12,257 bases of DNA from Spirochaetaceae bacterium (GTDB lineage Bacteria > Spirochaetota > Spirochaetia > Treponematales > Breznakiellaceae). Shown one piece after another: positions 1-6,628 of this stretch. The stretch lies in the NCBI GenBank assembly GCA_031278575.1, contig JAITKD010000092.1:1-12257 (forward strand), written 5' to 3'. Below the pieces are notes generated by a model, which ran no database searches, was not told where the DNA came from, and saw only the letters and a program-made list of their open reading frames with translations. Positions within the stretch are counted from its first letter, which is position 1, and every line of letters begins with the position of its first letter. Both the position numbers and the translations under genes were made by a program.

Positions 1-401
1 TGGGATAACCATAAAGAAAACCCATTTTATAGAACGGGGGAAACCCCGGTTCGCCCTGGCCGAAGCTCCCGGGCCTGCGGAGATCTCCGAAGGGGAACCC
101 AAAAAGAGAAGGCGCCGCCACCGCCGGGGGCGGCCTCACGGCGGCGGTGATGCCGGCCCCCGGGATGGGACGCCGTAAGGGCCTATAAGACGTTGATGAT
201 TGCAACGGGCTTTGGAAAAAGCGGTTAAGCCCCCAATTGAGCCGGTCCCTGATGGCTAAACGTGATCCACAACAATTCTTGTCCCCCCCGCCGCGGGTTC
301 TCCGGCTCGAAAGGACGGTGTTTTTAGCGGAATTTAGTGAAATATTGAAATTTCCGATCAACTCGGTAAAGCAAAACGCCGGTCAAGCGCATATATCTTC
401 T
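1..401. other. Stretch without a convincing gene; GC-rich, hairpin-prone
   Basis: I see no gene I can support here. Frame 1 is open from the window edge to a TGA at 148-150 (49 codons, Arg/Pro-rich near the end), so it could be the tail of a gene cut by the window edge, but the composition does not look like a folded protein. Two hairpins are visible. Positions 35-48 form CGGGG-GAAA-CCCCG, a 5-bp stem closed by a GNRA-type tetraloop. CACCGCCG at 119-126 pairs with CGGCGGTG at 142-149. From about 310 to 400 the sequence becomes AT-richer, as expected of an upstream region. A TTG at 237 is in frame with the gene that starts at 402, but the intervening residues do not match that protein family, so I treat this stretch as untranslated. 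Confidence 0.5.
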
Positions 402-899
402 ATGAGATCACTACGGATACTGAAACAAGGGGTATGGTATGAAATCCGTACCCGCGTCAATAACCGGGAACCGTTATTCCGTCAGGGGACCGGCACTACG
501 GGGCCGGTCCCCAATAAGGCCCTGGCGCTGTTTGCCAAGGTGTTTCGGGAGACGACGCTTCGGTTTGTCTTCGATATTCGCGGACTCTGTCTTGCGGATG
601 ATTGGCTTACGTTTTACATTAAGCCGGCGGACGGGCTGGAGTTGCCCGCAATCATGCAGTGGCTGAAACAGGTGTTCGCCCAGCGGTACAACCGGGCGGA
701 CGGCCGGATCGGGCATATCTGGGGGGACCGGTACGGGTCGTGGATACTGGAGGGGGAGCCGCCGCCGGAGGATGCGGCCGGAGCGGGGTTGGGGCAGGGG
801 GAAACGGACAATGGGGTCAGCCCCCGGCATGGGGAAACGGCGATCCAAACCGCTTTTCCCCTCATTTTCCCCTTCCCCACCGCCCCCGCGCCCGGATAA
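402..899 (+). CDS. RAYT/Y1_Tnp-like protein with degenerate active site
   Basis: A 165-residue protein that follows the REP-associated tyrosine transposase (TnpA_REP, Y1_Tnp) scaffold. Residues 3-27 match the usual N-terminal strand and the 'NNREPLF' block (20-26). Residues 40-62 match the helix and strand before the active site. Residues 85-113 match the 'MQWLK...N...GR.GH.W..RY' block. The active site is missing: where the family has an HUH motif ('MPNHVHLLLKP'), this protein has 'ADDWLTFYIKP' (65-75), so Trp68 and Thr70 replace the two histidines. The position expected to hold the nucleophilic tyrosine, in the helix after 'MQWLK', is Phe92. The tail (about 121-165) is Gly/Pro-rich and low in complexity. 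The ATG at 402 is chosen because family similarity begins there; it has no clear SD. It may be a repurposed DNA-binding protein or a decaying gene; strand-transfer activity is unlikely. Family assignment is fairly firm, function is unknown. Confidence 0.7.
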   Translation: MRSLRILKQGVWYEIRTRVNNREPLFRQGTGTTGPVPNKALALFAKVFRETTLRFVFDIRGLCLADDWLTFYIKPADGLELPAIMQWLKQVFAQRYNRADGRIGHIWGDRYGSWILEGEPPPEDAAGAGLGQGETDNGVSPRHGETAIQTAFPLIFPFPTAPAPG

Positions 900-1000
900 G
901 CGGCCCCAATCCGCCCGGTGTTCCGAATCAGTTCTCCTGTCTACCCCAAGCCGAAAACGCTCAGGGGAAAGGTCTGCCTAAAAAAGCAAATGCTTTTGCC

Positions 1001-1051
1001 CGGACAGGTCCTTGTATAAATCTTGTATAATTATTCAGTCCGGATTATACT
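1001..1051 (+). promoter_or_regulatory. Candidate promoter(s) of the ABC importer operon
   Basis: Two overlapping sigma-70-type options lie just ahead of the first permease. The first is a perfect TATAAT at 1026-1031, with a CGGACA-like -35 at 1001-1006 and a long 19-bp spacer. The second is TATACT at 1046-1051 with TTGTAT at 1023-1028 and a 17-bp spacer. The second would start transcription almost exactly at the GTG at 1059. Only sequence matching supports these calls. Confidence 0.45.
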
Positions 1052-1058
1052 AATAAAA

Positions 1059-2057
1059 GTGTTTTTTCTTATTCGTTATGTCTTTAAACGGTTCCTCAGC
1101 CTCATCCCCATTTTGCTGGTGGTTTCGGCGGTGATTTTTTTTCTCATCCGCCTGACGCCGTCGGATCCGATGGCGTCCATCACCAGCGGGAAGCGGATCA
1201 GCGATGAAACCCGGGCATCCCTGACGGCCCAGTACCATCTGGACCAGAGCCTGCCCCGGCAATACGTCATCTGGATCTCCGGAGTGTTCCGGGGGGATCT
1301 GGGGGACAGCTTTAAATACCGCCAGCCCGTGGCGTTCCTCCTTGCCGCCCGGCTCCCCACTACCATTCAACTGGTCCTGATGAGCGCCGTTTTCGCCCTG
1401 GCGCTGGCTATTCCCGGAGGGGTGGTGAGCGCGGTCAACAAGGACCGTATCCTGGACCGGGTCTTATCGGCGTTGATGATCTGCTGCGTATCCTCTCCGG
1501 TATTCCTCAACGCCATTGTACTGATGTTGATCTTTTCCCTGCGGCTGCGGTGGTTTCCGGCCTATGGGGCGGGGCATGGTTTTTGGGAAAACCTCTACTA
1601 CCTGGCCCTGCCCGCCTTTGCGTTAAGCCTCAACATGGTGGCCCTCATGGGCCGGATAACCCGGGATCGGATGATCGGGGAGCTCAAGTCGAATTACGCC
1701 CTGGCCCTGACGGCCAAGGGAACGCCCTTTACCCGGATTGTGGTGTCCCATTGCCTTAAAAACACCCTCATCCCGGTGATTACCGTGGCGGGCATACAAA
1801 TCGGCGCCATGGTCGTGGGGGCGGTCCTGGTGGAAAACGTGTTTGCCCTGGGGGGTATCGGCGCTCTGTTGATCGAAGGGATCCAGGGATCGGATTATCC
1901 CCTGGTCCAGAGCATCATGCTGTTCCTCGTAACCCTGTTTTTGGCGCTGAACCTGCTGGTCGATGCGGCGTATGCCCTGATCGATCCCCGGATCCGGGCC
2001 GCCGCCACGGGAAAGACCGGCGCGGGAGGTTCCGCCGCTCCGGGAAAGGAGCGCTAA
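1059..2057 (+). CDS. ABC importer permease, DppB/OppB type
   Basis: First membrane subunit of a peptide/nickel-class ABC importer, about 332 residues. The N-terminus has the family pattern: a basic 'RYVFKRFLSLIP' start, a long first membrane helix, then 'LIRLTPSDPM'. A periplasmic loop with 'QYHLDQSLPRQYVIWISGVFRG' features follows, then the BPD_transp_1 core of about five helices. The cytoplasmic EAA loop that contacts the ATPase is visible as 'ALTAKGTPFTRIVVSHCLKN', and the C-terminus ends with the typical 'YALIDPRIR'. The frame opens at a TTG at 1023, but that overlaps the promoter candidates and adds residues not seen in the family. GTG at 1059 gives the expected N-terminus. Neither has an SD. 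The stop lies one base before the next gene's start. The substrate cannot be read from this subunit. Confidence 0.92.
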   Translation: MFFLIRYVFKRFLSLIPILLVVSAVIFFLIRLTPSDPMASITSGKRISDETRASLTAQYHLDQSLPRQYVIWISGVFRGDLGDSFKYRQPVAFLLAARLPTTIQLVLMSAVFALALAIPGGVVSAVNKDRILDRVLSALMICCVSSPVFLNAIVLMLIFSLRLRWFPAYGAGHGFWENLYYLALPAFALSLNMVALMGRITRDRMIGELKSNYALALTAKGTPFTRIVVSHCLKNTLIPVITVAGIQIGAMVVGAVLVENVFALGGIGALLIEGIQGSDYPLVQSIMLFLVTLFLALNLLVDAAYALIDPRIRAAATGKTGAGGSAAPGKER

Positions 2058-2058
2058 A

Positions 2059-2973
2059 TTGGGAAAGCTCCTGTTTACCCATCCGCCTTTTTTCAGGCTC
2101 AAAAAAACCGAAGGCGCCCTGCTCACCCCGCCGCTGCTGGTATCCGGAGGGCTTTTGATCCTCATCATCCTCGGCTGCCTTTTGGCGCCGGTGATAGCGC
2201 CCTACGGTGAAACCGAGCAGAACCTGTCCGCTTCCCTGGCCCCGCCTTCGGGGAGCCATCTTTTGGGGGCGGACAAAATGGGCCGGGACCTCCTGTCCCG
2301 GCTGCTCTACGGGGGCCGGGTAACCCTCCTCAACGCGGTGGCGGTGGTGCTGCTTTCCGCAATCATCGGCCTTCCCCTGGGGCTTTTTTCAGGCTACTAC
2401 GGCGGGAAATTCGATTCCCTAATCGGCCGCTTCTGCGACGTGCTCCTCTCCTTCCCTTCGCTGCTTCTGGCTTTTCTCCTGACGGCGGCCCTGGGCCGGG
2501 GGGTTGCCAACGCGGTTATCGCCCTGGGCATCATCTATGTCCCCATGTTGACCCGGCTGGTCCGATCCCTTACCCTGATCGAAAAAAACAAGACCTATGT
2601 GGAGGCCGCGGAATCCATCGGATTTTCCCGGAGCTATATCATCTTCCGCCATATCTTTCCCAACTGCCTGGATACGGTGCTGGTACAACTTGCCCTGGAT
2701 CTGGCCTACGCTATCCTGGATTTGGCGGCCCTGAGTTTTATCGGCCTTGGGGTGCGTCCCCCCGCCGCGGACTGGGGGGCCATGCTGGAGGAGGGCCGGA
2801 ATTTCCTGCTCCAGAGCCCCCTCCTGGCCCTGGCTCCGGGGGCGGCCATCGTGCTGACCGTGGTGAGCCTCAACATCTTCTGTGATTGCGTTACCCAATA
2901 CCTGGACCCCGCAGGCAGGACCCTCCCCTCCTTTGAAAAAATTGAAAAACGCGGAAAGGGGGGAAAACCATGA
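2059..2973 (+). CDS. ABC importer permease, DppC/OppC type
   Basis: Second membrane subunit, 304 residues, pairing with the preceding permease to form the translocation path. It shows the OppC-type N-terminal segment with its first membrane helix (about 25-50), then 'GSHLLGADKMGRDLLSRLLYGGR' features, the hallmark linker of this subunit. The BPD_transp_1 core and the EAA loop 'EAAESIGFSRSYIIFRHIFP' follow, and later 'ALSFIGLGVRPPAADWG', also typical of DppC. The start is TTG at 2059, supported by AAGGAG at 2046-2051 with a 7-nt spacer; that SD lies inside the end of the upstream gene, so the two are tightly coupled. The C-terminal tail is Lys/Gly-rich ('EKIEKRGKGGKP'). Its last bases overlap the next ATG as ATGA. 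Family assignment is secure; the substrate is unknown. Confidence 0.93.
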   Translation: MGKLLFTHPPFFRLKKTEGALLTPPLLVSGGLLILIILGCLLAPVIAPYGETEQNLSASLAPPSGSHLLGADKMGRDLLSRLLYGGRVTLLNAVAVVLLSAIIGLPLGLFSGYYGGKFDSLIGRFCDVLLSFPSLLLAFLLTAALGRGVANAVIALGIIYVPMLTRLVRSLTLIEKNKTYVEAAESIGFSRSYIIFRHIFPNCLDTVLVQLALDLAYAILDLAALSFIGLGVRPPAADWGAMLEEGRNFLLQSPLLALAPGAAIVLTVVSLNIFCDCVTQYLDPAGRTLPSFEKIEKRGKGGKP

Positions 2974-3968
2974 TCGGGGAGGTCCTGACCGTTAAAGATC
3001 TCTCCTGCGATTTTCTTACCCTGGAGGGGATTGTCTACGCCGTGGGCGGGGTGAACCTTTCGATCCGCCGGGGGGAGATCCACGGCCTGGTGGGGGAAAG
3101 CGGTTGCGGCAAAAGCGTCAGTTCCCGGGCGCTTTTGGGGCTCCTCGACAAAAAACACAGCCGGATCCGGGGCCATGCCTGGTTTGACGGAAGGGACCTC
3201 CTCACCCTGGACGAAAGGGAACTCCGGGCCATCCGGGGCAGGCGGATTTCCATGATCTTTCAGGATCCCCAGAACTCCCTTTCTCCCCTGGAACGGGCGG
3301 GAAAGCAGATCGAGGAGGCCATGGCCAACCACTTCGACCTGTCCCGGAAGGAATTGCGCCGCCGCGCCGGCGCCCTCCTGGAGCGGGTGGGGCTGCACCG
3401 GGAGGCCGCCCGGCAATACCCCTTTGAGCTTTCCGGGGGTATGCAGCAGCGGGTGATGATCGCCCAGGCCATAAGCTGCGCCCCGGAACTGCTCATCGCC
3501 GATGAGCCCACCACGGCCATCGACGTAACCATCCAGGCCCAGGTGTTGAACCTGCTCAAAACCCTCCGGCGGGAGCTTTCCCTTTCGGTGCTGCTCATCA
3601 CCCACAACTTCGCGGTGGTGGCGGAGACCTGCGACCGGGTTTCGGTGATGTACGCCGGACATATTGTGGAGACCGCCCCTACCCGGGACCTCATCCAAAA
3701 CGCGGCCCATCCCTACAGCAAGGCCCTCATCGACTGTATCCCCCGGGGCCGGGCCGGCGCGGGGACGAATCCCCTGCCGGTGATACCCGGCTTTCCGCCC
3801 CGGCTCTACGATCCGCCCGCGGGCTGTCCCTTTGCCCCTCGGTGTAACCGGGCCGGGCCGGCCTGCCGGGTCTTGCCTCCCAATACGGACCTGGGTAACG
3901 GCCGCTATGCCGCCTGCCATTACCCGATCCCGGCGGACGGGGTATCCCCGGGGAGGGACCATGAGTAA
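2970..3968 (+). CDS. ABC importer ATPase, DppD/OppD type
   Basis: First nucleotide-binding subunit, 332 residues, cytoplasmic, energising the importer by ATP hydrolysis. Visible motifs are Walker A GESGCGKS (42-49), Q-loop Gln98, the ABC signature LSGG (154-157), Walker B 'LLIADE' with catalytic Glu179, and switch His212. The C-terminal oligopeptide-transporter extension carries Cys286, Cys292, Cys299 and Cys316 in a CX5CX6CX16C arrangement. Such cysteines hold an iron-sulfur cluster in a structurally studied mycobacterial DppD-type ATPase, so one may form here (inference). The start ATG overlaps the permease stop by 4 nt (ATGA), and a GA-rich SD-like run precedes it, which indicates translational coupling. 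It has all the residues an active ATPase needs. The presence of two different ATPase genes is normal for this class. Confidence 0.95.
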   Translation: MIGEVLTVKDLSCDFLTLEGIVYAVGGVNLSIRRGEIHGLVGESGCGKSVSSRALLGLLDKKHSRIRGHAWFDGRDLLTLDERELRAIRGRRISMIFQDPQNSLSPLERAGKQIEEAMANHFDLSRKELRRRAGALLERVGLHREAARQYPFELSGGMQQRVMIAQAISCAPELLIADEPTTAIDVTIQAQVLNLLKTLRRELSLSVLLITHNFAVVAETCDRVSVMYAGHIVETAPTRDLIQNAAHPYSKALIDCIPRGRAGAGTNPLPVIPGFPPRLYDPPAGCPFAPRCNRAGPACRVLPPNTDLGNGRYAACHYPIPADGVSPGRDHE

Positions 3969-4914
3969 TACCGAAACCCTCCTGGAGGTCCGGGGCCTCA
4001 AAAAACACTTCCCCCTGAGCCGGGGCCGGCTGCTCCGGGCGGTGGACGATGTTTCCTTCCGGGTATATCCCCGGGAGATCCTGGGGATTGTGGGGGAAAG
4101 CGGCTGCGGGAAATCCACCCTGGGCCGCCTTATCCTGCGGCTTATGGAACCCACCGCGGGACGGGTGTTTTTTAAGGGAGCGGAGATTACCGCCCTGGGA
4201 CGCCATCGGCTGTCCCCTATCCGGGGGGCGATGCAGATGGTGTTTCAAAATCCCTTTGGGTCCTTTAATCCCAGGATCCAAATCGCCGGGGCTTTGATGG
4301 AGGTATGCCGTTATTACGGCATGAGCCGGGAGGCGGGGGCCGAACGGATCGCCGCGCTTTTTGCCGACATCGGCTTATCCGGGGACCTGCTCAACCGCTG
4401 GCCCCAGGAGCTTTCCGGGGGGCAGTTACAGCGGCTTGCCATAACCCGGGCCCTGCTTTCGGACCCGGCCCTGCTCGTGGCCGACGAGCCCCTTTCCGCC
4501 CTGGACGTTTCCGTCCAGGCCCAGCTCCTCAACCTGCTTTTGGATCTGCGGGAATCCCGGAATCTCACGATGCTTTTTATATCCCACGACATGACCGTGG
4601 TGGAGTACCTCTGCGACCGGGTGGCGGTGATGTACCTGGGGCAGCTTGTGGAAACGGCCCCGGCGGGGGAATTGTTCAGCCGCACCCTGCACCCCTACAC
4701 CCGCTCCCTCATCAGCGCCGTGCCCCGGCTGGACGCGGCGGGGGAGCGGGAGCGGCCGGCGCCGAAGGGGGAGACCCCCAGCCCGGCGGAGGAAATTCCG
4801 GGCTGTCCCTTTGCGTCCCGATGTTCCTCGGCGGAACCCCGCTGTTTACGGGAGCGGCCACCGGTGAAAGAGGCCGCTCCGGGACACCTGGTGCGGTGTT
4901 TTTTGGTTTCATAG
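3961..4914 (+). CDS. ABC importer ATPase, DppF/OppF type
   Basis: Second nucleotide-binding subunit, 317 residues, expected to pair with the DppD-type ATPase. Motifs are Walker A GESGCGKS (45-52), Q-loop Gln96 in 'MVFQNPFGSFNPR', signature LSGG (151-154), Walker B 'LLVADE' with Glu176, D-loop 'SALD' and switch His209. The 'NPFGSFNPR' stretch is characteristic of the F-type subunit. The C-terminal extension holds Cys282, Cys288, Cys295 and Cys313 (CX5CX6CX17C), a second possible metal-cluster site. The frame is open from 3832, but the ATG at 3961 is preferred: GGGAGG lies directly upstream, the protein then begins where the family does, and the overlap with the previous gene shrinks to 8 nt. 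It ends 48 nt before the binding-protein gene, the largest gap in the operon. Confidence 0.95.
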   Translation: MSNTETLLEVRGLKKHFPLSRGRLLRAVDDVSFRVYPREILGIVGESGCGKSTLGRLILRLMEPTAGRVFFKGAEITALGRHRLSPIRGAMQMVFQNPFGSFNPRIQIAGALMEVCRYYGMSREAGAERIAALFADIGLSGDLLNRWPQELSGGQLQRLAITRALLSDPALLVADEPLSALDVSVQAQLLNLLLDLRESRNLTMLFISHDMTVVEYLCDRVAVMYLGQLVETAPAGELFSRTLHPYTRSLISAVPRLDAAGERERPAPKGETPSPAEEIPGCPFASRCSSAEPRCLRERPPVKEAAPGHLVRCFLVS

Positions 4915-4923
4915 GGTATCTTA

Positions 4924-4940
4924 CCGGTCCCTAGGACCGG
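4924..4940 (+). promoter_or_regulatory. Small hairpin between ATPase and binding-protein genes
   Basis: CCGGTCC (4924-4930) and GGACCGG (4934-4940) form a perfect 7-bp stem with a 3-nt CTA loop. It ends 9 nt before the AAGGAG of the binding-protein gene. No T-run follows, so it is not an ordinary intrinsic terminator. A role in mRNA processing, stabilisation or partial attenuation, which would let the last gene be expressed at a different level from the other subunits, is an inference. Confidence 0.5.
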
Positions 4941-4962
4941 ATAAAATAGAAGGAGATAATAA

Positions 4963-6567
4963 ATGAAGAAAAAACTCGTCGTTTTTTTGGCCCTGGTTTT
5001 GTGCGCCGGTTTGTTATATGCCCGGGGAAACGCCGACCAGGGAGCCTCGGGAACCACCTTTACGGTGGCCTTGAGCGAAGATATCAGGGCGGTTGATCCC
5101 GGGCTTGCCTGGAACTATGTTACCAACCAGGTGGTGAACCAGATCACCGAAGGTTTGGTCAGCCTGGACGCCAACAACAACATCATCCCGGAACTTGCCA
5201 GGAGTTGGCGTCAGACGGATGATCTGACCTATGTGTACGAGGTCCGGGACGATGTCGTCTTTTCCGACGGTACAAAAATGACTATGGAGGACGTGCTTTT
5301 TTCGTTTAACCGTACCAAGGACCCCGGCGGCGGCACCTACTTCTCGGACTTCTACAAGGACGTGGTGAGTTTTACCGCCACCGGTCCCTGGCAGTTGACC
5401 ATCAAGTTGAGCCAGCCTTCGGCGGTGTTTAAGTATTTCCCCACCACCGCCGCGGGCAGGATCATCAGCAAGGCCTATTATGAAAAACACACCGTGGATT
5501 TTGGCACCGCCCAGGGCGGCATCATCGCCACCGGACCCTTTGTGTATCAACGCTGGACCAGCGGCCAGGAGATAGTCCTCAAGAAAAACACCAATTACTG
5601 GAACAAGGAAAAGCTCGCCGCCAATATCATCGATACCATTGTCTTCAAGATCATCCCCGAGGACACCACCCGGGTGATCGCCCTGGAGACCGGCAGCGTT
5701 GACTTTTCCGCCAACCTGCCCATCGACATGCTCGACCGGCTGGCGGCGAGCCGGGATCTGAACCTGACCAGCGTGGACACCTACAGCATCACCTACCTCG
5801 CCATGAACACCCAGCGGGCGCCCTTCAACGACGTAAATGTCCGCCGGGCGGTTTCCCACGCCCTCAACCTCCCCGAATTCCAGCGGACCATCATCAAGAA
5901 CGCCGGAATCGTGGGAACCGTCCTGCCCTTTGGTCCGGCCCTGTACGGCGAGAACGCCGCCAAGTGGCGGCAGTACCTCACCACGGCGCCCAAATACGAT
6001 TACGATCTTGCCAAGGCGCGGCAGCACCTGGCCCAGTCGGGCTATCCCAACGGCTTTACCTGCGACGTGATCATCAGCGAATCTTCCCTGGCAAGCCAGC
6101 GGGCGCTTTTTCTCCAGGAATCCCTAAAGCCCCTCAACATCAACGTGGAGATCCGGAAAATGTCCGGGGATGAACAGGACACCTACCAGATGGGCGAAAT
6201 CCTGGACAGTAGCGGAAAACGGGACTACGATATGCTTTTCGGCGGCTGGGAGGCGGACTACCCGGACCTCAACGGCAACATCGAGATCATGTACGCGGCC
6301 AGCCAGGTCGAAGGGGGGTATAACGCGGCGGCCTATGTGAACCCCGCGGTGGAACGCCTCATCGACGCCCAGCGGAGCGCCACGGATCCGGCCCGGCGCT
6401 TTGAGCTTCAAGCCCAGGCGATGAACACCATCATCGACGAGGCGCCCTATATCGTGTTTGATTATTCCCTGCGGCAAAGCGCCCTGAACAAAAAATACAC
6501 CGGCCTGGCGGTGAGCCCCGCATGGTTGTGGGTATTGCCCATTCAGAATGTAAGGCGGGCCAATTAA
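4963..6567 (+). CDS. Peptide/nickel-class ABC substrate-binding protein (SBP_bac_5)
   Basis: Extracytoplasmic binding protein of the importer, 534 residues, DppA/OppA class. A signal peptide is clear: MKKK, then a hydrophobic core (5-19), with likely cleavage after Ala20 ('LLYA'). Cys14 lies inside the core with Leu before it, so this is not a good lipobox; a soluble periplasmic protein is more likely than a lipoprotein. Family features follow: 'ITEGLVSLDANNNIIPELARSW' near the N-terminus, 'FSDGTKMTMEDVLFSFNR', 'ATGPFVYQRW', 'NTNYWN', 'VRRAVSHALN' and, near the C-terminus, 'GWEADYPDLN', close to the region that contacts the ligand in DppA. AAGGAG (4950-4955) with a 7-nt spacer gives a strong start. 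It is the last gene of the operon, downstream of both permeases and ATPases. The ligand (peptide, nickel chelate, sugar oligomer or other) cannot be settled from sequence. Confidence 0.95.
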   Translation: MKKKLVVFLALVLCAGLLYARGNADQGASGTTFTVALSEDIRAVDPGLAWNYVTNQVVNQITEGLVSLDANNNIIPELARSWRQTDDLTYVYEVRDDVVFSDGTKMTMEDVLFSFNRTKDPGGGTYFSDFYKDVVSFTATGPWQLTIKLSQPSAVFKYFPTTAAGRIISKAYYEKHTVDFGTAQGGIIATGPFVYQRWTSGQEIVLKKNTNYWNKEKLAANIIDTIVFKIIPEDTTRVIALETGSVDFSANLPIDMLDRLAASRDLNLTSVDTYSITYLAMNTQRAPFNDVNVRRAVSHALNLPEFQRTIIKNAGIVGTVLPFGPALYGENAAKWRQYLTTAPKYDYDLAKARQHLAQSGYPNGFTCDVIISESSLASQRALFLQESLKPLNINVEIRKMSGDEQDTYQMGEILDSSGKRDYDMLFGGWEADYPDLNGNIEIMYAASQVEGGYNAAAYVNPAVERLIDAQRSATDPARRFELQAQAMNTIIDEAPYIVFDYSLRQSALNKKYTGLAVSPAWLWVLPIQNVRRAN

Positions 6568-6592
6568 CCGGTTTGTTCCTTAGGCTGGCCCC

Positions 6593-6628
6593 AGGCCGCT
6601 GCCCGCGGGTTACCCCGGACAGCGGCCT
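6593..6628. terminator. Stem-loop between convergent genes, possible bidirectional terminator
   Basis: AGGCCGCTG (6593-6601) pairs with CAGCGGCCT (6620-6628), a perfect 9-bp stem around an 18-nt loop that can fold a little further. It sits in the 60-bp gap between the end of the binding-protein gene and the end of the MATE gene, where both transcripts should stop. Neither strand has a T-run after it, so intrinsic termination is doubtful; it may instead protect 3' ends. Confidence 0.45.

Noticed and set aside
982..997. AAAAGC / GCTTTT palindrome after the RAYT-like gene, as a terminator
   Set aside because: The stem is short and AT-rich, and on the + strand the T-run is part of the stem rather than after it. 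Too weak to call.
659..1030. 123-codon + frame overlapping the RAYT-like gene
   Set aside because: Gly/Pro/Arg-rich shadow in another frame; the overlapping frame has clear family motifs.
2706..4154. 482-codon open frame on the - strand
   Set aside because: It lies antisense to the permease and both ATPase genes, whose family motifs are unmistakable. Its Pro/Gly/Arg/His-rich product is typical of GC-rich antisense frames.
4975..5010. Lipobox in the substrate-binding protein (Cys14)
   Set aside because: The residue before Cys14 is Leu and the hydrophobic core continues past it; signal peptidase I cleavage after Ala20 fits better.
5014..6027. 337-codon open frame on the - strand
   Set aside because: Antisense to the substrate-binding protein gene, no SD or domain; caused by codon bias in the real gene.
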